From Rhyacophila brunnea (taxonomy: Eukaryota > Arthropoda > Insecta > Trichoptera > Rhyacophilidae), in assembly GCA_022495005.1 (NCBI GenBank), contig JAGYXB010000654.1:1-64000 (forward strand): a stretch of DNA of 64,000 nt, given 5' to 3'. Below, piece after piece: positions 22,864-34,449 of the stretch; within the stretch, counting starts at the first letter, position 1; each line of letters begins with the position of its first letter. The position numbers and the translations under genes are program-made. The notes under the pieces were generated by a model that searched no databases, was not told the origin of the DNA, and saw only the letters and a list, made by a program, of their open reading frames with translations.

Positions 22864-24645
22864 CGAGGGTATACTGACAGAACGCATTAAGTCATTAAAA
22901 CAAATTCTGAGATAATCGCATTAAGAGCTAAAATTTTTTTTCAAAGCTTTCTCCCGCGTAGAATGTTTTATGATTTATATATATTTTTTCTATATTATAA
23001 AGAATAACCTTTCTGGCATACAAAACAAAAGATTTGATGTTGATAAGTTGTATGGATATTTTTTTAAAAATGTAATTGTAATGTGACCGCTGACATAATG
23101 CATTCTGTCAGTAACTATTCGCTAACTTCGACGTATTATTAGATAAATGATAACAATACAATGATTAGATTGGTATAATATAAATTAAAATAATACTTTG
23201 AATGAAAATAATATCATTTATGTTAAACATTGTTTATTTAAAATTAGAAAAATATAGAAAAAATACAATGAAAATAATAATAAATCACAATAATTTTTAA
23301 ACAGATTTTTTTGAAATTAAATTATTCACCGTAAACTACAATAACATTTCTCTGAAGGGTATGCAGATTAGATAGCATGTCACATATTACGACTAGTCTT
23401 AATTCTGATTGACATTATTTGCATTTCCTTGCATTTTACACCCATACATGAAAACAATAAAATTAGATTAGTATCAGTATTAATATTAAAAAAAAAAATG
23501 TTGATTATTATTCATCGTTTTCGGCATTGGAATCATTTATATCGGGCTCCGGAAGTAAGTCTGGATGGCTGTTATTCTCGGCAGATAACTGTTGAAACCA
23601 CCAATGAAAAATGTCCGGTATTACACTTTTTCCACACAAATCCTTTTTTTTGGCACAACTTATTTTTAATGGATTTTTATATTATAATTGTGGAATGTTT
23701 TCGATTTCTACAAAACAAATTTGGTTGATACGCAAAGCATTTCTAATTTTTAAAACGTTTATTGTTTCGTACACATCACTAAAATTATATTTATATTGAA
23801 TGGTAAATGGTTTTTCCTTTTCATATTTAAGACATTTCATTTTTAGCCAATTTACGCCAAGTTTTTATTTTTTATTACCTAACTGATTCGATAAAAATTT
23901 AAGGTCATAAAAGTCAGTATATTTTAACTCGCTTGCTTCGTATGGTTTCTTTTTCGAAATGAAACGAGACATTCAAACATTATTTAACCAGTCATTGGCA
24001 CAATAAATCGACGCAAACTTTTGCCTGTTTTCTATGGCACTATGCATAGAATCGCATTCCATAGATTCAAGAAAAGAGCAGATACTTGCAAATTTCTATT
24101 ATGGCCTCCGCATGTATCGGAGAAGAAAGATATTTCAGTTACACTCGATGGAAGCTGCTTGAGATACCACATGAGACAACTTCCTATTTCGCAACTCCCT
24201 CGTTTTCCATTTATTTCGGTCCAAGCCAAACAAAATCCTTTATTCGGCTTTGGACCTTCGTAAATAGTTAAGTTAAACATATTTAATTTTCTTTTATAAT
24301 AGAGCAGTGAAACCTCTGTGGATGGTATATGTAACACACTCTGAAGATCGTATGTTACAGTCATGAATAAGGAATCATTATTGGACATATCCTTATCTTT
24401 TTCTATTTCAGAATGACATTCATTTTTCCTATTCAAATGACTCTGAAAATCCTCTTCCATTATGATGTTGTCTTCGGGGCAACTTACTTTGTATTTATTA
24501 CAAAATGTGCACTGGTCCTTTTTTGGTTTGAAAAACGAACACTCTACGATAGGTTATCTGTGTCACTGGTGATACGCCTTTTTCTGTGCAATAGTCTTTA
24601 CACAGGCTATACATTTTTCAAATTGTTAATTTACTGTCTAAATAT

Positions 24646-24686
<41 letters not shown>

Positions 24687-25478
24687 TTCTCGTGTAGTGA
24701 CTCTCCATAAACGGGAAGGATTCTATGTGAGACTTTATATGGATTAAATTCTCATTGCTTGTTTTGTGAATAGGGGGATGTTTACCTCTACGATCGTGTA
24801 ACGTAAACTGTACTCCCACGTCTTCTTGTCCTTTAAATGCGTGAATTACTGATCTATTTAAAATGTGTAAAGTACTCTAAAAAAAAAATTCAGACTCTGA
24901 CTTTTTGTCCACTCTTGAAAAAGAAATAACTATTTAGTTTTGTCTGGATTTCCTTCTTTCATTCCTTGGTTTTCTATCAACGGGAATTTTAATCTCAACA
25001 TTTTTTAGAATGTAATCTTTTTTGCGATCATAAGAACAACTCCAACACATCTTTAATATATTATGTTTTGCTCTTTGAGACGAAGCCATTCTAATAAATT
25101 CTTCAAATGGTTCAATGTATTGTTTCACTAATCGCTAAAGACAGATGAATTAAAATTGCAAAGGTATGGCCTATGCCCTATGGTGACATCTATTGACAAA
25201 ATTTGTACTGACAGAATGCATTATGTCATACTTAATGCATATGCCATGTTACAAGTCCTGTATTTTGTACACACAGAACGCATTATAGGTCATATAATGC
25301 TTTCTGTCAGTATAAAAAAATAACAATATGACTTAATGCAGTTTCTATTTTCTTACCAGTATATCCTATGACTAAGTGCGTTTTACCAGAACGTAGAGCG
25401 TAAAATTCTAAGAATTTTGGCATTTAAAACAGAAAAACAGCAAAAACTCACTTAATGCGTTCTGCAAGTATACCCTCG
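22864..25478 (-). mobile_element. 2615-bp TIR transposon with a 2-bp AT target duplication
   Basis: The ends are CGAGGGTATACTGACAGAAC on the left and, complemented, CGAGGGTATACTTGCAGAAC on the right, continuing with GCATTAAGT on both sides. It is flanked by AT at 22862-22863 and 25479-25480. The duplicated region at about 27995-28005 preserves the empty site TACATATAATATCAC, confirming both limits and the 2-bp target. Subterminal palindromes of the type CTGACAgAATGCATTatGTCAG occur near 22874, 23090-23111, 25208-25229 and 25273-25310 and are plausible transposase-binding sites. The element carries a decayed protein gene on the - strand. Confidence 0.85.
23500..25128 (-). pseudogene. decayed transposase-like gene of an insect family with an SDTCGGHNRN motif
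   Basis: Three separated open segments on the - strand belong together. 25128-24934 (MKQYIEPFEEFIRMASSQRA...) contains CWSCSYDRKKDY. The 24819-24631 frame contains RRGKHPPIHKTSNENLIHIK and ESFPFMESHYTRKD. 24460-24032 (142 aa) contains YDLQSVLHIP, YKRKLNMFNLTIYE, KRGSCEIGSCL and FFSDTCGGHNRN. From memory, this order is that of a large uncharacterised protein family scattered through insect genomes, whose SD.CGGQN motif could hold a catalytic Asp of a DDE nuclease. A (TA)n microsatellite at 24651-24681 has expanded inside the coding region right after YTRKD, and several stops follow. I cannot name a transposon superfamily. Confidence 0.6.
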
Positions 25479-25523
25479 ATAATATCACTGTCAGTTTTGA
25501 TATTGGATATCGTAGCCTACTCA

Positions 25524-25596
25524 GTGTTGCCATATTTATCTATGCTGATCATAGTACAAAGGCGTAAAAATTATAGTATTTCTGAAAAATATATAG
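25524..25596 (+). mobile_element. truncated CAGTGTTGCCA hAT-MITE at the duplication joint
   Basis: CAGTGTTGCCATATTTATCT and a following GATCATAGTACAAAGGCGTA resemble the left half of the MITEs at 39292-39374 and 42061-42261. It occupies exactly the 73 bp between the two exon-3 duplication copies and lacks its right end. Confidence 0.55.
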
Positions 25597-28041
25597 TTTG
25601 TGTTTGGAATCAGAGTATGAACTTAATAGGTTGAGCAAGTGGCTAACATCCTTTTCTCGTAAAAATAAAAATCTGTCAATACAAACCTCCACCCTGTGGA
25701 GGCCCATATGATCCTATTAGGATCGGACATGGTCAAAAGAAAAAGTACCTACCTAGTCAAATTAATTTTTATTTTATTTAAGTACAAATAATGCATGCAA
25801 TACTACCTACCTACCAATGTAATTTTAAGAGGAGATGGAATTGGAACCGGAGTCAAATCTTGAAACTCGACCCGGGACCGGAAACCTTGAACCTGAACCG
25901 GAACCCGAACTCATTAACAATGATGAGGTTTTGGAGGTTCTATTTTTCTTATATTATTTGTTATTGTCTCATACTGTTGTCAGCTATTATAAAATATAGT
26001 ACCCACCTGTTAGGTAATCAATTAATTGTTTTATACATTCCAATATAATGTTTTAAAAAACTGTTTTCATTGGTCAGACAGACCTTTTGAATAAGTTTAT
26101 ACGTTGAAAAAAATGTTGGGCATTTTTTTGAGATTTAAATTGTAAATGTTATCTATATTCTATAATACCTATGCCCATATCGTTAATAGTTTTTTTTTTT
26201 GTTACAGTATCCCGTTCGCAATGGGATAGTTGAGAACTGGGACTACATGGAGAAATTCATGCAGCACTGCATCTTTAAATACTTGAGGGTTGAACCCGAA
26301 GACCACTATTTCTTGATGACTGAAGCTCCGCTCAACTTTCCCGAGAACAGGGCTTACATGGCAGGTAAATATATCTATATCACATAAATTTTCTCTCAGA
26401 TAATAATTCCATTACCTGTAGAACGAGAAGTTAACTGGAGTCGATACGAAAACCGACATAGGTATTTAGACGTTAATTCACGATCATTTTGTTGGGTACC
26501 TACTAATAAACCACCGTTTTGCTTTGGAGAATAAGATGGGTTAAATGGCTCGAGCTAATTTAATCATTAGTCGTACATAACCTTTTCTTAAAACATTTTT
26601 CGTGTTTTACGAGTATTAAATTATGTATTATTCAAAACTGAATAACATACAAGACTAAAATAAAATCACATTCTTCGAACTACAGAAACAAATATACCGA
26701 ATGTATCTTGAGCCCGTATCCGTCGCAATCTGAATGAGCAGCTTTTACCTGTAATAATTATTCATCAATCACAAGCATAAAATATACACACTAGAAAAAA
26801 TCTTTTTGTAAAAAAAAAAAATACGACACCCGACGGCACTTGAACCTGTATCCGCTGGATTCGCTCCAGTGTGCTTTTTTAATTAAGCTACATATATGCT
26901 ACTTAATTACGACGATTTTAACTAGGTAGTAATTGTTACATCAAATACTTAGGTATGTATGCTCAATATATAAATTGTTACATTCTCGAATCTTGTAAAT
27001 TATTCGACGAATAAAAGAAATTTGGTTTATAAAATTACTAGCAAGTCTAAGTACGTTATAAAAACTAAATATTGGTGTGATCCGTGACATCGGTTAGTAA
27101 TTAAAGCATTTAATTGATACCTACATTGATTTAATATACAAAAACCGATTGCAAACATTGTAACGCAATTAGATAAGCATTTCATGTAAGAACTGCTTGT
27201 TGAAATCGTCGTAATTAAGAGCGTACTTCAGTGAAACGGCAAATAATTTTCAACAGTAGGTGCGACGAAATTTCTCACTCGTCGCCAATCGGAGACCGAC
27301 AGTCGAGGTGTCCGCACGTTGATTTGTTTTGTCATGGCGTCGGATGAAAATATTCTTGAATCGGGTGAAGATGACTAAAAAACGTTCCGCATGTACTTGA
27401 AAAAGAAAACATGTTAATGAATATACTATTATTATTACGAATATAATAAGAAACATAACATTAAAAGGACGCATGTTGAATTTTTATGACAATTTATATT
27501 TCGTTCACCTCGCGTCATTTGCACAAACCGCGCATCGCCTAGTCACGATCTTTTTAGACCATGCCTCAGCTGAGGTATGGCCTTAAATCGTGTAAAGATT
27601 TCTAAAAAACGTTACCCTTTTACTTGAAAAAGAAAACATATCAATGAATATATTATTATTGTTACTAATAGAACAATAAACAGAACATTAAATGGATGCA
27701 TGTTGGATTTTTATGACAAAATATATTTCGTTCTTCACGCGTCATTTGCACAACCGCGCATCGCCTAGCCACGATCTTTTTAGACCATGCCTCAACTGAA
27801 GTATAGCCTTAAGTAACCTGCTCATGACTTAATTGCAAAAGCTCATCCAGCGGATACAAGTTCAAGTCCCGTCAGGTGTCGGATTTTTTTTTCTCCTACA
27901 AAATTCAAAGAATCATTAGGTATATTGAATAATTAACTATAGGCGAATGTGGTATGTATATCAGAATATCACTAATATCAGTGACCCATGTACATATAAT
28001 ATCACTGTCAGTTTTGATATTGGATATCATAGCCTACTACT
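25597..28041 (+). repeat. exon-3 tandem duplication, copy 2
   Basis: Second copy of 20497-22863 plus 25479-25523. It starts within a headless SINE and ends near GATATCATAGCCTACT at about 28041. It lacks the 2615-bp transposon, and exon 3 and its splice sites are intact. Confidence 0.9.
26208..26364 (+). CDS. Arp3: Arp3-like exon 3, second copy
   Basis: It follows a T tract and GTTACAG, with donor GCAG|GTAAAT. It is 157 nt, the same phase as the first copy, and encodes the same protein except EPEDHY in place of EPENHY. The D agrees with other Arp3 proteins, so this copy is closer to the ancestral state. Including both copies in one message would shift the frame, so at most one can be used. 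Confidence 0.85.
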
Positions 28042-29111
28042 GAAGTTGGATATGCATGCTCTACTAAATACAGCAGCTAAATTATCACTTGTGGAATAGT
28101 GGAGTATCAATCATACATTCGCTAATATATATTATATTATTATGTACATGCAAAAAATTCTGAAGTGCTGTTTTGTTTGTAACCGAGTTGGGCTACTAAA
28201 AGCGGCCATTAAAATCAGGAAACATAACTAACTTAGAACAATGAACACTTAACAAAAGTATTTCAGAGAAATATTTAGTATGAATCATTCACTTATTAAT
28301 GTAGGTATTCGTGTATTTATTATTAATTATTAATAATAAATATTATGAATATAACGGCGTGGCAGTGGCGAAAGGTGGAGGTAGGCTGTTAAGATCCGCC
28401 ATAAATAGTGCACACTAAACTTTGTATTACGTCTTGTATTTGTTTTCATTGAAATAATACTGCAATGAAATTTATCGATGATGTTAGTATTTTTTTTAAA
28501 TTCAATTAAACCCTGCGAAACCAAGCCATAATGGATAATAGTCAATAATACTCTTATAAGTATCTATAAAATATCTAAAATTATGCAATTAAATCATACC
28601 TACATAAATTTTGATATTTTATCGCGCTCTTAGAACAAATTGAAAATTTTCTCTTCAGAATCGAATTGGAAACTTTTTTTTTTGTAAATTTAATGAATAG
28701 ATAATATTAAAAAAACGTGTTATCAGAGTTAATCAATGTGCAATAGTTTTTGTTGTTTACTTGTCTTTTTAGTAAAATTGTAGCTAAAAGAATAAGTAGG
28801 TATGAATTTTAAAATAAAGAAAATTTAGCAAATTTCATAACACATTACCAATATTGATAATGTCCGTCAGGAATAAACCGGTCTAGGGTAAGTATATTAT
28901 AAATATTATAATTATCGAATAGGTTAAAAGCAAAAGGGCTTCTCTCTATCACTATGATGATGTGCACACTTAAATAATGAGATAGTTCTGAGAGGTTTTT
29001 AGGAGGTACCTACCTACATTATAAGTTTTATATATTATGATGTCACTCGACAGGTGGCATTTAGTCGCATGGCGTGGCGTGTTCCCAATCTTTACTCACC
29101 TTTATACCTAA
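28042..29111. other. intron between exon 3 copy 2 and the damaged exon
   Basis: I searched here for the missing Arp3 exon (expected IMFE..NVPGLYIAVQA and DSGDGVTHV patterns) and found nothing similar on the + strand. The piece 28370-28520 matches 10550-10690. The rest is AT-rich. Confidence 0.5.
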
Positions 29112-29481
29112 TGCGTCAATTACATTGAGCTACTTTGCGAGCTGCTTATTGGTAAATTTACAATCTGCCTGTAAAGTCGCCCAGTGTCATCATCGAACAA
29201 GCTAACAAGCATATTGTAAACAATCTACCGAGAAAAGTTGAAAGCCGGTCAACTTTACACGCTACACGCCGGCGTGTGGGCCTACTGCGTCCGCGCAGTA
29301 GAGCGTAGTAGCGACCTCCCGTTAAAAAACAAACTACGTTCTGTCAAAATAGTCGCTAGCTTGTTGGCTTCTTAGCGAATGGAAAATTTTGTGTGTCATC
29401 ATCCCAATCGCGGTAGCTGAATCGCCCGCCTTTAAATTAGCCAACAAACAGCTCGTAAAGTAGCTCAATGTAATTGACGCA
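29112..29481. mobile_element. 370-bp MITE, TAA target duplication
   Basis: Terminal inverted repeats TGCGTCAATTACATTGAGCT and TGCGTCAATTACATTGAGCT (complement of the right end) are flanked by TAA at 29109-29111 and 29482-29484. The centre is GC-richer (GCCGGCGTGTGGGCCTACTG). It is the longest family member here; the copies at 17023 and 54832 are short hairpin derivatives. Confidence 0.8.
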
Positions 29482-29601
29482 TAACTAAACATTTTAAAAA
29501 GCTGTTTGTTATTAAAAATTGTTGTTTTTGCTCACATAATAACATCAACTGGCCATTTAAAGTTCTACTTAACTAATAAGTATATTTTATTTTTGTCATA
29601 G

Positions 29602-29728
29602 GCTGACGGATATGTTATTGGATCGTGCATTCAGCAAATGCCTATATTGCTGGAAGGAGTGTCACCTCATTCATCCAGTCCACTCTTCGCGAGAGGGAGC
29701 CATCCGTGCCCCCTGAGAGCAGTCAAAA
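29602..29728 (+). pseudogene. Arp3: Arp3-like exon with frame disruption
   Basis: It follows TTTTGTCATAG and ends CAAAA before GTAAGT. It opens ADGYVIGSCIQQMPI, matching AEGYVIGSCIKHIPI of Arp3. After CCTAT the family match (GRSVTSFIQ, LRERE, VPPESS) continues in another frame, requiring a net change of two inserted bases or one lost. The exon is 127 nt, which fits neither neighbour phase; the corrected length would. Compared with the family it also lacks about eight residues before KYSYICPD. Read without correction, translation stops in the next exon. Confidence 0.8.
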
Positions 29729-31629
29729 GTAAGTAATGCATATTATAGTAATATTAATTGTTTATGTTTATATATCTATAAGTTCGATGGACAGATAGGC
29801 GTCGCAAAATCACTAACATGACTCTTCAGAATCCAGATGGAATATTAATCATTAAGTCAATGACGAATAAAACGTCATCATACAGGACAATAATTGCCGT
29901 AACCCTCACTTTTCACCAAATTGACATTTTGATTGTAATGAACTTACTGCATACCCTGGCCAAGTGTCATAAATCCCAAAAAAATATTTCATATCAAAAT
30001 AATTCAAAACTATTTTTTAAGCCATTTGTAACTTAAGGGGGAAGGTGTTCCATGTCAGCTATTTTCTGGTATTTTCGGAGGTTAAGCCTGAATCTTACGT
30101 AAGATTTATAGAAAAACTATTTATATAATTATGAAGCTTATTCATCGGCAAATATTTATGTTAAACATTTGATAACTGCATAAAGTATTTTTATGACGTA
30201 AAATAATATTCTTTGGAACCTTGAAATGTAATAATTGATAACGAAGCCATATTTTTGTGACATTAATAGACTGTGTTGATAACCGTTTTTCCACTAAATA
30301 TTATGTCAAAACGTTTATTATAGATAGCTTTAATGTTATCAAACATAATGTAGTAAAATATATTCAGTATAATTATAATATTTGCAGTTTCTGTTCCCTC
30401 TAAATCTAACGGAATCGACTAGACATTTTGTTATTAAAATATGCTATAATTATAGACATTCCAAATAATCTAAAGCTACGTATCAAAAGGGTTATCATTA
30501 ATCATTGAATAAATGATGAAACATCTTGTTAATTATAAATTTATAATACTAAATAGTGAAATATTTTAAACGACAATTTCCGTGAAATTTTCGACAAGCT
30601 AATCTTCCATTAGAATCGCCTACGAACTGGTGCATGATGTCTAGTATTTATAGCTCGTATTATTTTCACTTTATATGTCCAAAAAAATACGCCAACACAC
30701 TAGTATTGTACACAAATTTGTTTGTAACACTAAATGCTACAAATTGAGCACAAAAATAGGTTAAATAAACGGATATTCAAGCGTATTATAGCAAACGTAA
30801 AATCATTTTGACAGAAGGATCGGAAAGCAAAAAAAATCTGAATAAATTTGTGTTTGCGTAAATTCTACGTAATGTCATACTAAATCATACATTCTAATTT
30901 TTAACACTGTTGCAATCTATTTTGCCTAATATTGCAACATAGCAGTTAGTTTTCTGTCCCTTTCTACAACCATCTCCCTCTACATTCAAAATAATTATGA
31001 TTGTAGTAGGTATGTATTTTATAAATTGTGATAGATTTTATTTTATTTCAGTGAAATATATCGGGTCGTCCAGTATTGCCATATCTACTAAAATATTATT
31101 GGATTGATATTTTAGTAAATAAGTGAATGAAGTTTTTCACCATTTGTATCTACTATTAGTTTTACTATTTTTATTTAATAAATAATACACATGAGGTTTT
31201 ACAAATTTCACATTTGTTATTAAACATACTTACATAATTTAGAACACCCCAAACACATCGCGAAGTAAAAATATCTATATTTTTTACTTAGCCAAATTAT
31301 GAATCTACCTAGGTTAGGTACCTACTGATATTTATATTACAGAAAATTTAACTTTTACTAAATTATGAATTTGCGAGATTATAATAATACAGATGATTTT
31401 AAAGAATACTTTCATCAAATAATAACATAATAATGGATGCCTGTACTTACATAATATTTTCCAATGAAATATTTTTTTCTTTTAAATTAACTTTAATTTC
31501 GAAAGTTTAGCCTGGCAATACTATGAACGTCATTTATTTCAGCGGGAATGCGAAATTTTCATCCTCGGTTTTGACATAGGTACCTAACAATATTATCACA
31601 ATTATTTATATCGATTGTACTTACAAAAA
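29729..31629. other. intronic repeats, no gene
   Basis: The block 30030-30640 is a diverged relative of repeat family D (AAACATTTGATAACTGCATA near 30163). The ORF at 29818-30036 has no domain. Confidence 0.4.
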
Positions 31630-32007
31630 ATGCCACGAACTCACTATCCGATGGCTGGAAGTTCCAAAAAAAAAAGTAGGAGAAAAGATGGAAATATTAA
31701 TACATTAAAAACACAAAGGTTTGAAATTATTATTTTATAATTTTACATAATTATACATAGTTGAAAAAACCACATTTCACAGAAAATTTTGGTTCACAAT
31801 ATTTATTTATCTTGCAAAAGGAAGTTTTGCGTATTACTTATTAATACACACAATTAAGTATAATGATCATTTGTACTTATATTATGTTTGTGCCATGTCT
31901 TATTCGAAATAAGTGTGTCTGTGACAAAAATTATAATCTGGTACAATAATTAATAGCAGCTATACATTTTGTTTTCTGTTAACTATCTACTAAACTAATA
32001 TTTTTGA

Positions 32008-33664
32008 ATGTATTATAGTATTGATATATTGCCTAAGACTATGCCTGAGCATGGAAATCCTCAAAGCATACTACCTGAACCAGAATTTCATCCCACATTT
32101 GAACACGAACACGAAGAATTTATTATAGAAAATGAAATTGAAGATTCAAGCCCTAAATTCCGTGTAGAAGGCCGTAGAATTATAGACTTCATATTTTTTC
32201 CAACAACTTCAATTAATTAGCCACCATGATTCTCCATTTAATTGTAATTTATCACATTTAGAAATTTTTGGGGAAAATCGGGATAACTTTAGTAGTACAT
32301 TTTTTATCCAATGTAAACTTTGTGGTAAAAAATTAAAATTATATACCACTGAAATGAACAAAAACAAAATGAATCTGTGTGACGCATTTGTATCCAGTAT
32401 AATCAGTATCGGCAGTGGATTTTCAAATCTGGAAGAAATGTGGTCAGCAATTGACGTACCATCGATTACAGCAAGAACATACAGAAAGAGTCAACAGAAG
32501 GTGTACGAGTGGTTTGAAGAAACCAAAAATAAGAGTATGGAAAACGCTGCGAAAGAAGAGCGACAACTTGCAATCGAAAATGGTGACGTCGATTCTTCTG
32601 GTATTCCCATGATATCAGTTGTTGCAGACGGCTGTTGGTCGAAACGTTCATACAGATGCAATTATTCCACAGCATCTGGCGCTGCCACGATCATTGGTCA
32701 AAGAACCGGAAAGATTTTGTACATGTCAGTGAAAAATAAATATTGCGATTTGTGCGCCAAAGCTAAAAATAAAAATATCCCTGCTCAACAACATAAATGC
32801 TTTTTAAATTACACCGGTCCGTCAGCTGGAATGGAATCTACAGCAATATTAGAAGGCTTTAAAGAATCTAATAATACACATGGATTGATTTATTCAAAAT
32901 TGATTGCTGATGGAGATTCCAGCACATACAAAAAAATTCTTGATTGTCACCCTTATCCGAATGTAACTGTCGAGAAAGTTGAATGTAAAAACCATTTAAT
33001 TAGAAATTATTGTGGCAAAATAGAGGCATTAACCAAAGACACAAGATATCCCTTGAATGTAAGAAAAATCATTGCGTCAAGAAAAAGACGTCTGCGGAAA
33101 GCCGTCATAGGTGCAATCAAGTATAGAAAACTACAAGATAGTATTTTCGAAGAAAAGGTTATCGCTTTGAAAAAAGATTTAATTAATGGACCGCACCATG
33201 TTTTTGGAGACCATACTTCTTGTCTACCATATTTTTGTACAAATGAACCAAATACAGAGGACATGCTTGATGTAAATTATGTACCAGCATTAAAAGAATG
33301 CAGTCTATTTTCTCAATTAATGATATATAATTCTCGCTTGGTGCTAAATTCAAAAAGTTTAATTTATAATTTTTCTACTAATATTTCAGAATCTTTTAAT
33401 AACATGATTGCAAAATTTGTAGGCGGCAAGAGAATTAACTACTCTCAAAGACAATCGTACATGGGACGATGTGCAGCGGCGGTAATCGCATTTAATACAA
33501 ATAAGTTACATTGCACAATTCAAAAACAAGTTTATAAAAATAGCCCAAAAGCCTTCATAAATCGCTTAGAATCAAGAAGGTTGAAAATAAATAAAAAGAA
33601 AATAGGAAAACCTTGGCGAAAACCAATACATTCTGTTCCTTTATCTAATCCAGATTATGGATAG
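32008..33664 (+). pseudogene. Mutator-like transposase domain
   Basis: The 436-codon ORF from 32354 has VVADGCWSKRSY (Asp92), KLIADGDSS (Asp186/188), VECKNHLIRNY (a C-x2-H motif, 211-214, typical of MULE transposases) and TNISESFNNMI (Glu346) in order. These are the expected catalytic and zinc-type residues. CDLCAK and FGDHTSCLPYFC are further Cys motifs. The family match continues upstream from 32008 (GRRIIDFIFF) but shifts frame in a T run near 32197, where FQQLQLISHH reads on. The frame ends at a TAG (33662-33664), after which homology continues in the same frame, so the gene is dead or needs readthrough. Confidence 0.8.
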
Positions 33665-34449
33665 AGTTGCCAAAAACCTGATATGGACAAAAATCAATAT
33701 CAATAATTGTTAAAAGAAACTTTTTTGAAAAAACTCAAACTAACAAACTATGAGAGGAGGGATATAGAAAGACGCACTGTATTACAATCTGAATGTGCAG
33801 AATGGCTAGAAAGGCAACGAAACCTTCTTACTGCCTCTGTTTTTGGAAAGGTGTGTAAGCGGCGAGAAAATACAAAATTTGGGCCTTTGGTAAAACGTTT
33901 ATTATATAGCCAATCATTAGCCAACGTGAAAGCGGTAAAATATGGTAAAGAAAATGAATCAATAGTTTTAAAACAGCTTAGTGTACAATAACGAATTAAG
34001 ATTGAGAGATGTGGATTGTTTATCGATGATGTGTATGATTTTATCGGTGCAATGCCAGATGGCATCAGCGATGATGATACAATTATTGAAATAAAATGTC
34101 CTTTCTCAGCTGCTGGAATAAGTGCAGATGAAGCTATTGTACAGAAAAAAATTAAATTTTGGAAAGTAGATAAAGACAGGAATATGGTAATAGATAAAAT
34201 CACGATTGGTACTTCCAGATTCAGGGGCAGCTTCATATTACTAAGAAAGATGTCTGTTTATTTGGAGTTTGGACGGGACATAATTTTCCTGTTAAAATAG
34301 AATTAATCAAAAAAGACGAGACATTTTGGATTGAAACGATTGAAAAAAAGATATATCACTTTTATATGAATTGTCTACTGCCAGAAATAGTAGATCCCAG
34401 AACCAGTAGATCTATGAATATTAGAGAACCAGAAAGGCTGAATTTCTAA
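33665..34449 (+). pseudogene. YqaJ-type nuclease domain, C-terminal part of the Mutator-like protein
   Basis: It stays in the transposase frame after three in-frame stops (TAG 33662-33664, TAA about 33704-33706, TAA 33989-33991). Motifs fit the lambda-exonuclease/YqaJ fold: RQRNLLTASVFGKVCKR, VKYGKENE, LFIDD, then IGAMPDG and IIEIKCP, whose Asp, Glu and Lys are the catalytic D..ExK. Near 34215 the frame shifts; IQGQLHITKKDVCLFGVW follows and the protein ends at a TAA at 34447-34449. In other insects I recall this arrangement as one long protein. Confidence 0.75.

Larger units (their letters stand above)
31632..34449 (+). mobile_element. decayed Mutator-like/YqaJ element, coding part
   Basis: A single ancestral gene for a Mutator-like transposase with a C-terminal YqaJ-type nuclease is recognisable within an Arp3 intron. 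A possible first exon starts at 31632 (ATG CCA CGA ACT CAC) and ends near a GT at about 31720. The next begins after TTATAG at about 32009. Terminal inverted repeats and the expected 8-10 bp target duplication could not be identified, so the true limits of the element are unknown. Confidence 0.65.
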
